NCBI RefSeq assembly: GCF_014189855.1
Contig: NZ_BJFN01000002.1
Location: forward strand, 496,001 to 560,000
Reading direction: 5' to 3'
Length of the DNA: 64,000 nucleotides
From: Buttiauxella sp. A111
GTDB lineage: Bacteria; Pseudomonadota; Gammaproteobacteria; Enterobacterales; Enterobacteriaceae
Part shown: piece by piece, positions 49,823-63,720 of the stretch
How positions within the stretch are numbered: the stretch's first letter is position 1
Layout of the letters: every line of letters begins with the position of its first letter
The notes under the pieces: model-generated
Database searches by the model: none
What the model was told of the DNA's origin: nothing
Seen by the model: only the letters and a program-made list of their open reading frames with translations
Program-made: the position numbers and the translations under genes

Positions 49823-51217
49823 TCAGAAGTAGTATTTAAATCTTACGCGCCCGCCGTAACGGGTGTTGTCGCTGCCTTCGCTGGAATCGTTATCCGCGTT
49901 GACCCACGACACGTAAGTACCGAGATAGATATTAAAGTTCTTCATGCCCATGACGTTCGGGAACAGATAGGAAGAGTGGATAGTGTGGATATCGTAAGTA
50001 CCCGCATTGGTTATCCAGCAGTCGCTATCACAGTTTTGTACGGCACTCGTCACATCAAACTTATCAATGTCGTTGTGGGCGTAGATATAACCGAGTTCGA
50101 AATTCTTCCACAGGGCGTTTACGCCTGCGGTAAAGTCGGTTTCATCGGCAGCATCCAGATACGCGGTATTAAGGTTGGCGACGATGCCATTATCCGGATC
50201 GCTTTTCTGACCATTCCACGTCATGGTCAAGCCGTAGCCAGTACGGCTTGATTGATCTACCGTTTGGCCATTTGCATCTACATAACCGTAAGCGTTGTCT
50301 ACGACCTGCGCTTCCATTGCAGCGGCGACTGAGAAACGTTCTTTTGACCACGCGATAACGGGACGCAGGTAAGCGACGTTTTTGTCGTTAACCAATTCAT
50401 TGCCGTGATATGACTTGTCCTGATACAACGAAGTACCGTTTTCCAGCAGGGTGTTGAGCTCAAAGTACCAGTTGTCGATATTTTTGCTCAGCATGAAATT
50501 GCCGCCCGTATCGCTTCGCCCGCGCCCTTCTTTCATCATGTAGATGTAGCCGTAACCATCGCCGTAGAGATCGTTGGCGGTGTTACCGGAATACTCAACA
50601 AAAGTATCCTGATTAAGGGGGAACATATCGTAGGCTTCGAAGCGGCCCACTTTCACCTTCCAGTCGTTCTCATGACCAAAGAAGAAAGCCGCATCATCAA
50701 GATTCATATGGCCGGTTAAATCGGCTAGTGGTTGTACGGTGAATCCGGCGAAATTGCCATTTTGCATCCGGCGATATCCATCAAAACCTAACAGAATACG
50801 ACCATTAATATCCCAACGCTCATTATTCCCATCAGCCCAATTTGTATTGGCACTGCGACGCATAGACGTCAGGCCATTACTGCGACTGGCGGCATCCATG
50901 TTAAATTCCACATCACCATATATTTTTAAATCGCCATAGCCGGTTAATGTTAATTTTGGCGACTTATTATCGGTTGCACTATTAACGGATTGCTCACTGA
51001 CGACCGCAACCGGTGCGGTGGCCTGTGGTGGTATCGGTTTAGATTTAAGCTGTTGAATTTCCGCTTCTGCATTAGAAGCCCGCTGTTCTGCGGCTTGTAA
51101 GCGCTGTTCTAATTGATTCAGACGTTGTTCAAGTGCGCTTTGCTGGCTTGATGCTATTGCTCCTGTTGATAACATTGCGCCCACAAAAAGTGCCAGTGTT
51201 TTTATTTTTACATACAT
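49823..51217 (-). CDS. RafY-like glycoporin (outer-membrane carbohydrate porin)
   Basis: 464 residues, the length I recall for raffinose porin RafY. A signal peptide ends at ...STGAIA-SS (about 23). A heptad coiled coil follows (about 27-60: ALEQRLNQLEQRLQAAEQR), then a Pro-rich linker and a beta-barrel starting LTLTGYGDLKIYGDVEF and ending in RVRFKYYF with the C-terminal Phe of porins. A Cys pair (CDSDCW, near 395) probably forms a loop disulphide. No sugar-utilisation genes adjoin it, so its sugar is unknown. Family placement moderately sure; an outer-membrane porin is very likely. Confidence 0.8.
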   Translation of the reverse strand: MYVKIKTLALFVGAMLSTGAIASSQQSALEQRLNQLEQRLQAAEQRASNAEAEIQQLKSKPIPPQATAPVAVVSEQSVNSATDNKSPKLTLTGYGDLKIYGDVEFNMDAASRSNGLTSMRRSANTNWADGNNERWDINGRILLGFDGYRRMQNGNFAGFTVQPLADLTGHMNLDDAAFFFGHENDWKVKVGRFEAYDMFPLNQDTFVEYSGNTANDLYGDGYGYIYMMKEGRGRSDTGGNFMLSKNIDNWYFELNTLLENGTSLYQDKSYHGNELVNDKNVAYLRPVIAWSKERFSVAAAMEAQVVDNAYGYVDANGQTVDQSSRTGYGLTMTWNGQKSDPDNGIVANLNTAYLDAADETDFTAGVNALWKNFELGYIYAHNDIDKFDVTSAVQNCDSDCWITNAGTYDIHTIHSSYLFPNVMGMKNFNIYLGTYVSWVNADNDSSEGSDNTRYGGRVRFKYYF

Positions 51218-51640
51218 ACTATGTCCTTATAATATTCATTATTAAATAGCCCATACCAATGTATTAAGCAAACACATCAGCAATGGCGTTCAAGCCAGAG
51301 TTATTTATAAGAGGTACTCAATAAGAACATAACAATTTTAACTTACTGACACGCAGGCAAATAGCAAATGTATTATCCGCATCACATTCATATTTGTAAA
51401 AATAGAAAATACGAACCATATATATTTATATAAAATATATATCCGTGCCGACATATAATATCACCAAGCATTTTTCGGAAATTTATGAATTAAAAAACGT
51501 AAATTCATAATTCATCACAACCACCGTTAATGTTGGAGGTGTGACCAAGAAAACGGAAGAACTTTGAATCCCGTCACAATCATTTGATCCCTTTTTTCCC
51601 TTAAGCGCCGTAGCCCGCTAAATTACTAACTCATCCGACC
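51218..51640. other. Long AT-rich gap between the porin gene and fadH
   Basis: About 420 bases without ORF. Very AT-rich around 51380-51500 (TATATTTATATAAAATATATA type runs), which suggests curved DNA and possible H-NS binding. TCACATTCAT at 51387 could be a CRP half-site for the porin promoter. No RNA gene is recognisable. Confidence 0.3.
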
Positions 51641-51644
51641 ACAT
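51628..51644 (+). promoter_or_regulatory. FadR-type operator upstream of fadH
   Basis: AACTCATCCGACCACAT matches the core of the FadR consensus (AACTGGTCNGACCAGTT) at most informative positions, including TCNGACCA. It lies 29 bases before fadH, which is FadR-repressed in E. coli. Binding inferred. Confidence 0.5.
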
Positions 51645-51663
51645 AATAATAATGAACCTGTAG

Positions 51664-54824
<3,161 letters not shown>

Positions 54825-54904
54825 CGGCCCTCCTGGATGGTAAAATTTCGGCGTAATCCCCGAATGGGGGCGTGAGTATACCCTTTTTTTTCCTCAAACT
54901 GCTC

Positions 54905-55026
54905 TATAGCTTTCGAAAGACAGCAAGATGCAAGAGAGTGAATCCCCAGGAGCTTACTCTAGTAAGTGACTGGGGTGAGTGAGCGCAGCTACCGCCGCTG
55001 CCTTTTGAAAGATGACGAGCAAGAGA
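54905..55026. repeat. ERIC variant, copy 5 (divergent ends)
   Basis: The core is typical (GTGAATCCCCAGGAGCTTAC, AGTAAGTGACTGGGGTGAG), but the outer arms differ from the consensus: CTTTCGAAAGACAGCAAG on the left and CTTTTGAAAGATGACGAGC on the right. It ends six bases before the ygjP start, and its right end forms the ygjP ribosome-site region. The ygjP frame stays open through half of the element. Confidence 0.8.
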
Positions 55027-55031
55027 GACGA

Positions 55032-55532
55032 ATGAGCAAATTAACTTATCTACAGGGCTACCCGGAGCATTTGCTATCCCAGGTTCGGACTCTGATTGCT
55101 GAACAACGTCTGGGGGAAGTGCTGCAAAAACGGTATCCAGATACGCATAGCATCACCACGGATAAAGCGCTGTATGCCTGGACGCAGGACCTTAAAAACC
55201 AGTACCTACGCAATGCGCCACCGATCAACAAAGTGGCTTACGACAGCAAAATTCATGTGCTGAATAATGCGTTGGGTTTACACACGGCGGTGTCCCGCGT
55301 TCAGGGAAACAAGTTAAAAGCCAAAGCTGAGATTCGTGTGGCAACCGTATTTAAAAATGCGCCAGAAGCCTTTTTGCGCATGATCGTGGTTCACGAACTT
55401 GCGCACCTGAAAGAAAAAGATCACAACAAAGCGTTTTACTCGTTGTGCTGCCATATGGAACCGCAATATCACCAACTGGAGTTTGATACGCGGCTGTGGT
55501 TGACGCAGATGGCCTTGAACGGGCAAGCATAG
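55032..55532 (+). CDS. ygjP: YgjP, YgjP/M48-like zinc metallopeptidase-domain protein
   Basis: 166 residues (E. coli 167), single domain of the WLM/M48-like type. The zinc motif is HELAHLKEKDH: HExxH with a third His five residues later. A conserved CHMEPQYHQLEFDTRLW tail follows. In E. coli it was described as a putative UTP pyrophosphatase, so the role is unsettled. ATG 55032 matches the E. coli N-terminus (SKLTYLQGYPE) and has GAGAG before it; an in-frame GTG at 54966 would start inside the ERIC element. Confidence 0.85.
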   Translation: MSKLTYLQGYPEHLLSQVRTLIAEQRLGEVLQKRYPDTHSITTDKALYAWTQDLKNQYLRNAPPINKVAYDSKIHVLNNALGLHTAVSRVQGNKLKAKAEIRVATVFKNAPEAFLRMIVVHELAHLKEKDHNKAFYSLCCHMEPQYHQLEFDTRLWLTQMALNGQA

Positions 55533-55536
55533 TAAA

Positions 55537-55552
55537 CCGGGGAATCCCCCGG
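55537..55552. terminator. Short hairpin between ygjP and the dihydroxyacetone kinase gene
   Basis: CCGGGG / CCCCGG, 6 bp with 4-nt loop, in a 25-base convergent gap. Weak because no T-run follows. Confidence 0.45.
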
Positions 55553-55557
55553 AGACG

Positions 55558-57198
55558 TTATTTTTCCAGCCCTGCAAAGACCGCAGCGATTGCCACAGCG
55601 CCTGGGTCTTTCACGCCTTTCAGGTTCTCGCTATTCACATATGACGAGCGCCCGGCATTGGCTTTTTGCATTTGCGCGGTGGCATCTGCTCCCTGTTGCG
55701 CGGCTTTCACCGCAGCGCTCAGGTCGATATTTTTTAATGCTTCTAGCGCAGGCTGCAATGCGTCAATTAGCGTGCGATCGCCAGGAGCGGCCCCACCGTA
55801 GCGTTTCATTTGTTCCAGACCAAATAACAGCGCATTCGCAAGCGGCTGCTTTTTAGCCACTTTTTGCCCGCTGGCGGTAAAGAAAATAGACATCAGCACG
55901 CCGCTTGAACCGCCCATCACCGTCGCCAGGCGTTCCCCGATTAACTCTAACAACGCGGCACTATCATTGAGTGGCAGTTTGCCATCCTCATTGAGCTGCG
56001 CGATATCCCTGGCGCCTTGAGCAAACGTGGAGCCGGTATCACCATCCCCCACTTTCGCATCCAGCGAATTCAAAGCTTTTTCTTTCTCGATAAGCGTATG
56101 CGTGATGTTTGCAACCAGCGCTTTGACGTCCGGGTTTTCCGACGGTTTCGCCGATGATTCTGTACGTACCACACTGTGTTTTTGCAACGGCATCGCGTGG
56201 AGTTTCACCATCGGACACCAGCCTGCCGTTTCCACATCTGCATGCAACGCTTTGATAAAAGTCTCATTGAGCACAATGGCTGAAAGTGAAAACCCTTTCA
56301 TATCCAGCGCGGTAACCAGCGGTGCCGGGCCAATCAAATAGTCGATTTGATCCTTTAATTCTGAATGCACGAGCTCTTTGGTGAGCAGAGCCATTTCCAG
56401 AGGCGAAACGCCACCAAGATTGTTAATCAGCACCGCGAGCCTTGCGTCAGTGCCGGTCTTTTTACGCAAATGTTTCACAAGCGTAGCAATCGTCTTCTGG
56501 CTGTTTTGGCTATCCAGCGTGCTGGCTCCGGGTTCGCCGTGAATCCCCAGCCCTAACTCGATATGTCCGCCTTTAATACGCCCTTCTTCCTCATCTTGAT
56601 CCGGCAGATTGCAGGTTTGCATGGCGACCCCCATGCTGGCAATGCTGTCACAGGCACTTTGCGCGATGTCTCGAACATCACTCAAAGACTTCCCCTGCTC
56701 TGCGGCAAAGCCCGCAATTTTGTGTACCAGTACTGTTCCGGCAATCCCGCGGGGCTGTTTGTTATCGGGCAGAGAAATATCGTCACCCACAATAACCATC
56801 TCGACTTTCAGGCCATGTTTTTTGGCCTTCTCCGCTGCCAGTCCGAAATTCAGACGATCGCCCGTGTAGTTCTTGACGATAAGCAAGCAGCCTCTGTCAC
56901 CCGTGACCGCCACAATCGCGTTTAATACTGCGTCCACGCTTGGCGAAGCAAACAGGTCGCCGCAGACAGCTGCGGTTAACATCCCTTTGCCGACAAAGCC
57001 TGCGTGAGCCGGTTCATGACCCGAACCACCGCCTGAAATAATCGCAACTTTGCTTTTGTTCCAGTCCTTGCGAACCACCACGCGAATAGCGGGATCGGTA
57101 TCTAAACGGGTCAAATTGCGAAAACGAGAGCTGATGATGACGCCTTCGATGGCGTCGTTGACCATTTGATTACGGTCATTAAAGAAGAATCTGGACAT
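55558..57198 (-). CDS. dhaK: ATP-dependent dihydroxyacetone kinase, DhaK-DhaL one-chain type
   Basis: Phosphorylates dihydroxyacetone to DHAP with ATP. 546 residues. The DhaK half (1-330) has the [10 protein letters not shown] loop near 56-65 and the substrate-binding His in GLGIHGEPG (His220, the position of the covalent His in the Citrobacter enzyme). The DhaL half has the Mg-ATP motif [12 protein letters not shown] near 375 and GGSSGVLMS. This is the ATP type, unlike the PTS-dependent DhaKLM of E. coli. Start at ATG 57198; 32 codons upstream are in frame but unlikely. It stands alone, without glycerol dehydrogenase. Confidence 0.94.
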   Translation of the reverse strand: MSRFFFNDRNQMVNDAIEGVIISSRFRNLTRLDTDPAIRVVVRKDWNKSKVAIISGGGSGHEPAHAGFVGKGMLTAAVCGDLFASPSVDAVLNAIVAVTGDRGCLLIVKNYTGDRLNFGLAAEKAKKHGLKVEMVIVGDDISLPDNKQPRGIAGTVLVHKIAGFAAEQGKSLSDVRDIAQSACDSIASMGVAMQTCNLPDQDEEEGRIKGGHIELGLGIHGEPGASTLDSQNSQKTIATLVKHLRKKTGTDARLAVLINNLGGVSPLEMALLTKELVHSELKDQIDYLIGPAPLVTALDMKGFSLSAIVLNETFIKALHADVETAGWCPMVKLHAMPLQKHSVVRTESSAKPSENPDVKALVANITHTLIEKEKALNSLDAKVGDGDTGSTFAQGARDIAQLNEDGKLPLNDSAALLELIGERLATVMGGSSGVLMSIFFTASGQKVAKKQPLANALLFGLEQMKRYGGAAPGDRTLIDALQPALEALKNIDLSAAVKAAQQGADATAQMQKANAGRSSYVNSENLKGVKDPGAVAIAAVFAGLEK

Positions 57199-57333
57199 AG
57201 TTTCCCAACAATAAGTAATACATATGCAAAGCATAGCCTTTGCTGCGAGGACTGCCGCAAACCAGGATTTTGGCTGATGACGTTCTGTAGGCAATTGCTA
57301 TGCTTATGGAAATGTCGCCACAGGGAAATCATC

Positions 57334-58836
57334 ATGACTGCACCGCTCCTGGTTGCCAGAACCACTGAACAAGAACTGCATTTGCTGCCCAGTATGGCAA
57401 ACCGCCATGGGCTGATAACCGGTGCGACCGGCACAGGCAAAACGGTGACGCTGCAAAAACTGGCTGAGTCGTTTTCAGAGATTGGCGTACCGGTGTTTAT
57501 GGCGGATGTAAAAGGTGACCTCACCGGCATTGCGCAAGAAGGTGTTGAGTCTGAAAAGCTGCTCTCACGACTGGCAAAAATTGGCGTGACGGACTGGTCA
57601 CCGCACAATAATCCGGTGGTGTTGTGGGACATTTTTGGTGAAAAAGGTCACCCGGTTCGCGCAACGGTATCTGACCTTGGCCCATTGCTGCTTTCTCGGC
57701 TGCTAAACCTTAATGAAGTGCAAGCCGGTGTGCTGCAAATCATTTTCCGCATTGCAGATGACCAGGGGTTATTGCTGCTCGATTTTAAAGATTTGCGCGC
57801 CGCGACGCAGTACATCGGTGATAACGCCAAATCGTTCCAGAACCAGTACGGCAATATCAGCAGCGCTTCGATTGGCGCGATTCAACGCGGGCTGTTGCAG
57901 CTTGAGCAACAAGGTGCCGAATATTTCTTTGGCGAACCGATGCTGGATATCAAAGACTGGATGCGTACCGACGCTAACGGTAAAGGCGTTATCAATATTC
58001 TGTCAGCCGAAAAGCTTTATCAGATGCCGAAGCTGTATGCCGCCAGTTTGCTGTGGATGCTTTCAGAAATCTATGAACAGTTGCCAGAAGCCGGCGATCT
58101 GGAAAAGCCCAAATTAGTGTTCTTTTTTGATGAAGCGCATCTGCTGTTTAACGATGCACCGCAAGTTCTGCTGGATAAAATCGAGCAGGTTATTCGCCTG
58201 ATTCGCTCCAAAGGGGTTGGGGTGTATTTCGTTTCCCAAAACCCGTCGGACATTCCTGACACTATTCTCGGGCAGTTAGGTAATCGTATCCAACATGCGT
58301 TACGTGCCTTTACGCCAAAAGACCAGAAAGCGGTGAAAACCGCAGCGCAAACCATGCGGGCAAACCCTAAATTCGACACCGAGAAAGCGATTCAGGAGTT
58401 GGGAACCGGCGAAGCGCTCATCTCATTACTGGATGAAAAAGGCAGCCCGACAGTAGTTGAGCGCGCCATGGTGATAGCACCCTGTTCACGTATGGGGCCC
58501 GTCACTGACGACGAGCGTAACGGGTTGCTCAATCACTCTGCGCTGTACGGTAAATACGATGAAACGGTCGATCGTGAATCCGCCTATGAGCGCTTACAGC
58601 AAGGTGTTCAGGCAGCGGGCGAACAGCAAAATGCACCGCCTGCGAAAGGCGATTCGGTTGCGGTTGATGGCGGTATTCTTGGCGGGCTGAAAGACATTCT
58701 GTTTGGTACGACTGGGCCGCGAGGCGGTAAGAAAGATGGTGTAGTACAAACAATGGCGAAGAGTGCTGCACGCCAAGTGACGAATCAAATTATTAGAGGG
58801 GTTTTGGGGAGTATTATGGGTGGGCGTAAGCGCTAA
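57334..58836 (+). CDS. yjgR: YjgR, HerA-like P-loop ATPase (DUF853)
   Basis: 500 residues, same length as E. coli YjgR. Walker [10 protein letters not shown] at about 29-37, Walker [13 protein letters not shown] near 262-273, a sensor region [13 protein letters not shown] and an arginine-finger-like [13 protein letters not shown] segment place it among FtsK/HerA-type ring ATPases. Function not established. Start at ATG 57334 ([10 protein letters not shown]); the open frame upstream overlaps the divergent kinase gene. An ERIC with cassette follows. Confidence 0.9.
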   Translation: MTAPLLVARTTEQELHLLPSMANRHGLITGATGTGKTVTLQKLAESFSEIGVPVFMADVKGDLTGIAQEGVESEKLLSRLAKIGVTDWSPHNNPVVLWDIFGEKGHPVRATVSDLGPLLLSRLLNLNEVQAGVLQIIFRIADDQGLLLLDFKDLRAATQYIGDNAKSFQNQYGNISSASIGAIQRGLLQLEQQGAEYFFGEPMLDIKDWMRTDANGKGVINILSAEKLYQMPKLYAASLLWMLSEIYEQLPEAGDLEKPKLVFFFDEAHLLFNDAPQVLLDKIEQVIRLIRSKGVGVYFVSQNPSDIPDTILGQLGNRIQHALRAFTPKDQKAVKTAAQTMRANPKFDTEKAIQELGTGEALISLLDEKGSPTVVERAMVIAPCSRMGPVTDDERNGLLNHSALYGKYDETVDRESAYERLQQGVQAAGEQQNAPPAKGDSVAVDGGILGGLKDILFGTTGPRGGKKDGVVQTMAKSAARQVTNQIIRGVLGSIMGGRKR

Positions 58837-58887
58837 CTTTTACTCCGCGCCCTCTTTTTAGAGAGGGCCGGGTAAGTAATTCTGACA

Positions 58888-59087
58888 ATACCCAAAATAA
58901 TTCGAGTTGTGGCAAGGCGGCAAGAGAGCAACAAATCTGTCGGGAACAGATTTGAACAGCGCTTGCGCTGGCCCGAAGGGTGAGCCTCATGGACGAGGCT
59001 CATCAATCCCCAGGAGCTTACACAAGTAAGCGACTGGGGTTTGTGAGTGCAGCCAACACAGCCACAGCTCGAAGTATGAAGGGTATT
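58888..59087. repeat. ERIC element with internal multi-hairpin cassette, copy 6
   Basis: ERIC ends ATACCCAAAATAATTCGAG and CTCGAAGTATGAAGGGTAT enclose core CCCAGGAGCTTACACAAG...GCGACTGGGG. A cassette of about 73 bases (58930-59003) interrupts the left arm. It contains the hairpins CAAATCTGT/ACAGATTTG, CAGCG/CGCTG, CCC/GGG and GAGCCTC/GAGGCTC. It is homologous to the cassette in copy 2 but sits in the opposite arm. The right end runs into the stop codon of lptG. Confidence 0.92.
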
Positions 59088-60165
59088 AGCCGGAACGCTT
59101 CATCATCAGCCACAGACTAATCAAGAAGAAAGTCGCGCTTGGCAGCAATGCTCCCAAAATCGGCGGGATGCTGTACACCAGACTCAGCGGGCCAAAGATC
59201 TGGTCAAGTACATAGAACACAAAACCAAAGCTAATACCGGTGACGACCCTCACCCCCATCGGCACACTACGCAGCGGACCGAAGATGAACGACAGCGCCA
59301 TCAACATCATGACCGCGACAGAGAGTGGCGCAAAGATTTTGCTCCACATATTGAGCTGGTAACGCCCGGCATCTTGTCCGCTGGCTTTAAGATACTTCAC
59401 GTAATTATGCAGGCCGCTAATCGACAGCGCATCAGGGTCGAGAGCTACCACGCCCAGTTTGTCTGGGGTTAAGTTAGTTTTCCACTCGCCACTGACAGTC
59501 TGTGAACCGGTAATTTGTTTCTGGTCACTGAGATTAGACTCATCAACCTGAGACAATCGCCATACCTTATGCTCCACATCGTATTGCGCTGAGGCAGCAT
59601 ACCGTACGGATTCCAGACGTCGCTCTTTGTTAAAGCTGTAGATGCTAACGCCTGCGAGATCGTTATTACCTTTCACACGTTCGATATAGACAAAGCTGTG
59701 GCCATCTTTCGCCCATAAACCTTGCTGGGTCGTCAGCAAAGAACCACCGTACATCTGTTGCGCACGGTAATTACGCGCCATTTGTTCACCTTGCGGTGCA
59801 ACCCATTCGCCAATCGCCATCGTCAGCAACACCAGCGGAATCGCCGTTTTCATGACTGACAATGCGATTTGCATACGGGTAAAACCGGAGGCTTGCATGA
59901 CCACCAGCTCACTACGCTGTGCCAACATTCCCAGCCCCAACAGCGCCCCAAGAAGTGCAGCCATAGGGAAGAATATCTGGATGTCTTTTGGGATACTCAG
60001 GACGGTATAAACCCCTGCGCCCATCGCCGAATAGCTGCCCTGACCGGCCTTTTTCAACTGGTCGACAAACTTAATAATGCCCGACAACGACACCAGCATG
60101 AACAGCGTCATCATGATGGTGGTGAAGATGGTTTTACCGATATAACGGTCGAGAACACCAAACAT
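59086..60165 (-). CDS. lptG: LPS export permease LptG
   Basis: Inner-membrane subunit of the LptB2FGC exporter that extracts lipopolysaccharide and feeds the Lpt bridge. 359 residues. Six transmembrane segments (three N-terminal, three C-terminal) flank a periplasmic beta-jellyroll (about 130-265, SFVYIERVKGNNDLAGVSIY). The start is immediately after the lptF stop (TAAATG). The last codon and stop lie against the right end of an ERIC element, so termination must occur in or beyond the repeat. Confidence 0.96.
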   Translation of the reverse strand: MFGVLDRYIGKTIFTTIMMTLFMLVSLSGIIKFVDQLKKAGQGSYSAMGAGVYTVLSIPKDIQIFFPMAALLGALLGLGMLAQRSELVVMQASGFTRMQIALSVMKTAIPLVLLTMAIGEWVAPQGEQMARNYRAQQMYGGSLLTTQQGLWAKDGHSFVYIERVKGNNDLAGVSIYSFNKERRLESVRYAASAQYDVEHKVWRLSQVDESNLSDQKQITGSQTVSGEWKTNLTPDKLGVVALDPDALSISGLHNYVKYLKASGQDAGRYQLNMWSKIFAPLSVAVMMLMALSFIFGPLRSVPMGVRVVTGISFGFVFYVLDQIFGPLSLVYSIPPILGALLPSATFFLISLWLMMKRSG

Positions 60166-61269
60166 TTATGCTGCTCCTCGTGTTTTGCTAAAGCGTGCAC
60201 GTAGCTGACGCATCGGCACCGTATCCCACACATTGAGCACAACTGCGATGGCAAAATAGACCAGGTTAACCAACCACATCCAAATCATTGGGTCGATTTT
60301 CCCCTTCGCCGCATTGGATTTCAGGGATGTCTGAAGCAGGAAGAACACTAAATACAACAGCATGGCTGGCAGCATCGAAAGCACACGACCCTGACGCGGG
60401 TTCACCACACTCAACGGAACAACCATCAACGCCATGATAAATACGGTCAACACCAGCGTGAGGCGCCAGTGTAATTCTGCGCGGGCGTTCGGTGCATCGC
60501 TTGCCCACAAGGTGCGCATGTACATCTGACTGGAATCATCGGGATCAAGCGCTACTGTCTGGTGCCCAACAATCGCCTGATAATCCTGGAAGTCAGTGAT
60601 ACGGAAGTCACGCAGCATCGCAGTACCTTCAAAACGGGTACCGGTATTGAGCGTCACAATCTGAGAGCCATCTGGTCGCTGTGATAAATGGCCGGAATCA
60701 GCCACCACAACAGAGGGGCGTGCATTACCTTTCGGGCGCAATTGCGCAAGGAACACATCCTTGAAGCTTGAACCGTTGACGCTCTCGATAAACAGTACTG
60801 AGCTGCCATCGGTCGCTTGCTGGAATTGCCCTTGTGCCAGAGCAGCCATACCAGGGTTAGCTTTGGCTTCCGCCAACACTTCATCCTGATGACGTGAAGA
60901 CCACGGGCCGAGCCACATCACGTTGATAGTAGCAACCGCGCCAGTAAAGAGTGCGAGGATCATTGCAGCTTTGATCAGCACCGCTTTACTCAAGCCACAG
61001 GCATGCATTACCGTGATTTCGCTTTCGGTATACAGACGCCCAAACGTCATGAGTAGCCCAAGGAAAAGGCTAAGAGGCAGGATAAGTTGCGCCATTTCAG
61101 GCACGCCCAGCCCTAAAAGAGAGAAAACGAGATTTGTCGGAATGTCGCCGTCAACCGCCGCCCCAAGAATCCTGACAAGCTTCTGACAAAAGAAGATCAG
61201 CAGCAGGATGAAGAGGATCGCAAGTTGGCTTTTGAACGTCTCCCGAACCAGATATCTTATGATAATCAC
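60166..61269 (-). CDS. lptF: LPS export permease LptF
   Basis: Partner of LptG, 367 residues, same YjgP/YjgQ fold: N-terminal membrane segments with LVRETFKSQLAILFILLLIF, a central periplasmic jellyroll (about 130-270), and three C-terminal segments. ATG 61269 is the first gene of the lptF-lptG pair, divergent from pepA across a 275-base gap. In E. coli lptFG is essential and responds to envelope stress. Confidence 0.96.
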   Translation of the reverse strand: MIIIRYLVRETFKSQLAILFILLLIFFCQKLVRILGAAVDGDIPTNLVFSLLGLGVPEMAQLILPLSLFLGLLMTFGRLYTESEITVMHACGLSKAVLIKAAMILALFTGAVATINVMWLGPWSSRHQDEVLAEAKANPGMAALAQGQFQQATDGSSVLFIESVNGSSFKDVFLAQLRPKGNARPSVVVADSGHLSQRPDGSQIVTLNTGTRFEGTAMLRDFRITDFQDYQAIVGHQTVALDPDDSSQMYMRTLWASDAPNARAELHWRLTLVLTVFIMALMVVPLSVVNPRQGRVLSMLPAMLLYLVFFLLQTSLKSNAAKGKIDPMIWMWLVNLVYFAIAVVLNVWDTVPMRQLRARFSKTRGAA

Positions 61270-61409
61270 ATTAAATACGCCTGTGAAAACGAGTCTTTTT
61301 GCAGGAAAATCGCTTGTTTCATCGCTTATACGTCATTTATTCTCTTGAGTCGTCGAAAACATCGCTAAGATTAATAAGCTCAGCAAGTTTCTGGCACAGG
61401 GTGATTTAA

Positions 61410-61439
61410 TTGACGTCGCCGAAACAGTAAAAACATACT
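61410..61439 (+). promoter_or_regulatory. Candidate pepA promoter
   Basis: TTGACG at 61410-61415, 18-base spacer, CATACT at 61434-61439, about 105 bases before pepA. The rest of the lptF-pepA gap has no ORF. Confidence 0.4.
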
Positions 61440-61541
61440 CGTAAGATTAACACGAAGTCATCGCAACCGCGGACATGAGTTACGAAAGCTTGCAATTCTA
61501 GCTGTAGCCACCGTTGTTGTCTTTAAGATTCAGGAGCGTAG

Positions 61542-63056
<1,515 letters not shown>

Positions 63057-63066
63057 CGACGAAATC

Positions 63067-63225
63067 CCCCTCACCCCGGCCCTCTCCCTCAAGGGAGAGG
63101 GAGTAAAGAAAGTCCCCTCCCCCTCAAAGGTGAGGGAGCAAAGAAAGTCCCCTCTCCTGGGGGAGAGGGTTAGGGTGAGGGCGTCATTCGGTTTTCTCCT
63201 TTGGGAGAAGGCCGGGATGAGGGGA
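63067..63225. repeat. GC-rich palindromic repeat block between pepA and holC
   Basis: Two inverted CCCTCACCC-nnn-CCCTCTCCC units flank about 45 bases that contain a duplicated AAAGAAAGTCCCCTC. A third, weaker TCTCCTTTGGGAGAAGG palindrome follows. Same family as the block at 33672. It fills almost the whole 197-base gap. Confidence 0.75.
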
Positions 63226-63253
63226 AACTCATGATTCTAAAGATGCGAAACAA

Positions 63254-63712
63254 ATGAAAAACGCGACGTTCTACCTGCTCGACAACGACACACCCTCCGG
63301 GGAGTTGAATGCCGTTGAAGCGTTGGTGTGTGAACTGGCGGCAGAAAGCTTTCGCGCAGGGAAACGCCTGCTGATTGCTTGTGTTGATGAACAACAAGCT
63401 ATCCGTCTGGATGAAGCACTTTGGCAGCGCGACGCACACGCGTTTGTACCGCATAATCTTGCCGGTGAAGGCCCACGTTATGGTGCTCCGGTAGAATTGG
63501 CCTGGCCGCAGCGACGTGGTAGTTCACCACGCGATTTACTGATTAGCCTTTTGCCGCAGTTTGCAGATTTTGCCACCGCTTTCCATGAAGTGATAGACTT
63601 CGTACCTTACGAAGAATCCCAGAAACAACTGGCCCGTGATCGCTACAAGGCGTATCGCGTTGCTGGTTTCCACTTGACTACGGCGACTCATACCCCGCCG
63701 GGAACGACATAG
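63254..63712 (+). CDS. holC: DNA polymerase III chi subunit HolC
   Basis: Chi subunit of the clamp loader complex; contacts SSB and psi (HolD). 152 residues against 147 in E. coli, the extra ones being a C-terminal TATHTPPGTT-type tail. Conserved text: ATFYLLDNDTPSGELNAVE near the N-terminus, QRDAHAFVPHNLAGEG, and the RYKAYRVAGFHL C-terminal helix that contacts psi. valS starts eight bases later, the usual holC-valS pairing. Confidence 0.95.
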   Translation: MKNATFYLLDNDTPSGELNAVEALVCELAAESFRAGKRLLIACVDEQQAIRLDEALWQRDAHAFVPHNLAGEGPRYGAPVELAWPQRRGSSPRDLLISLLPQFADFATAFHEVIDFVPYEESQKQLARDRYKAYRVAGFHLTTATHTPPGTT

Positions 63713-63720
63713 CAGACAAT

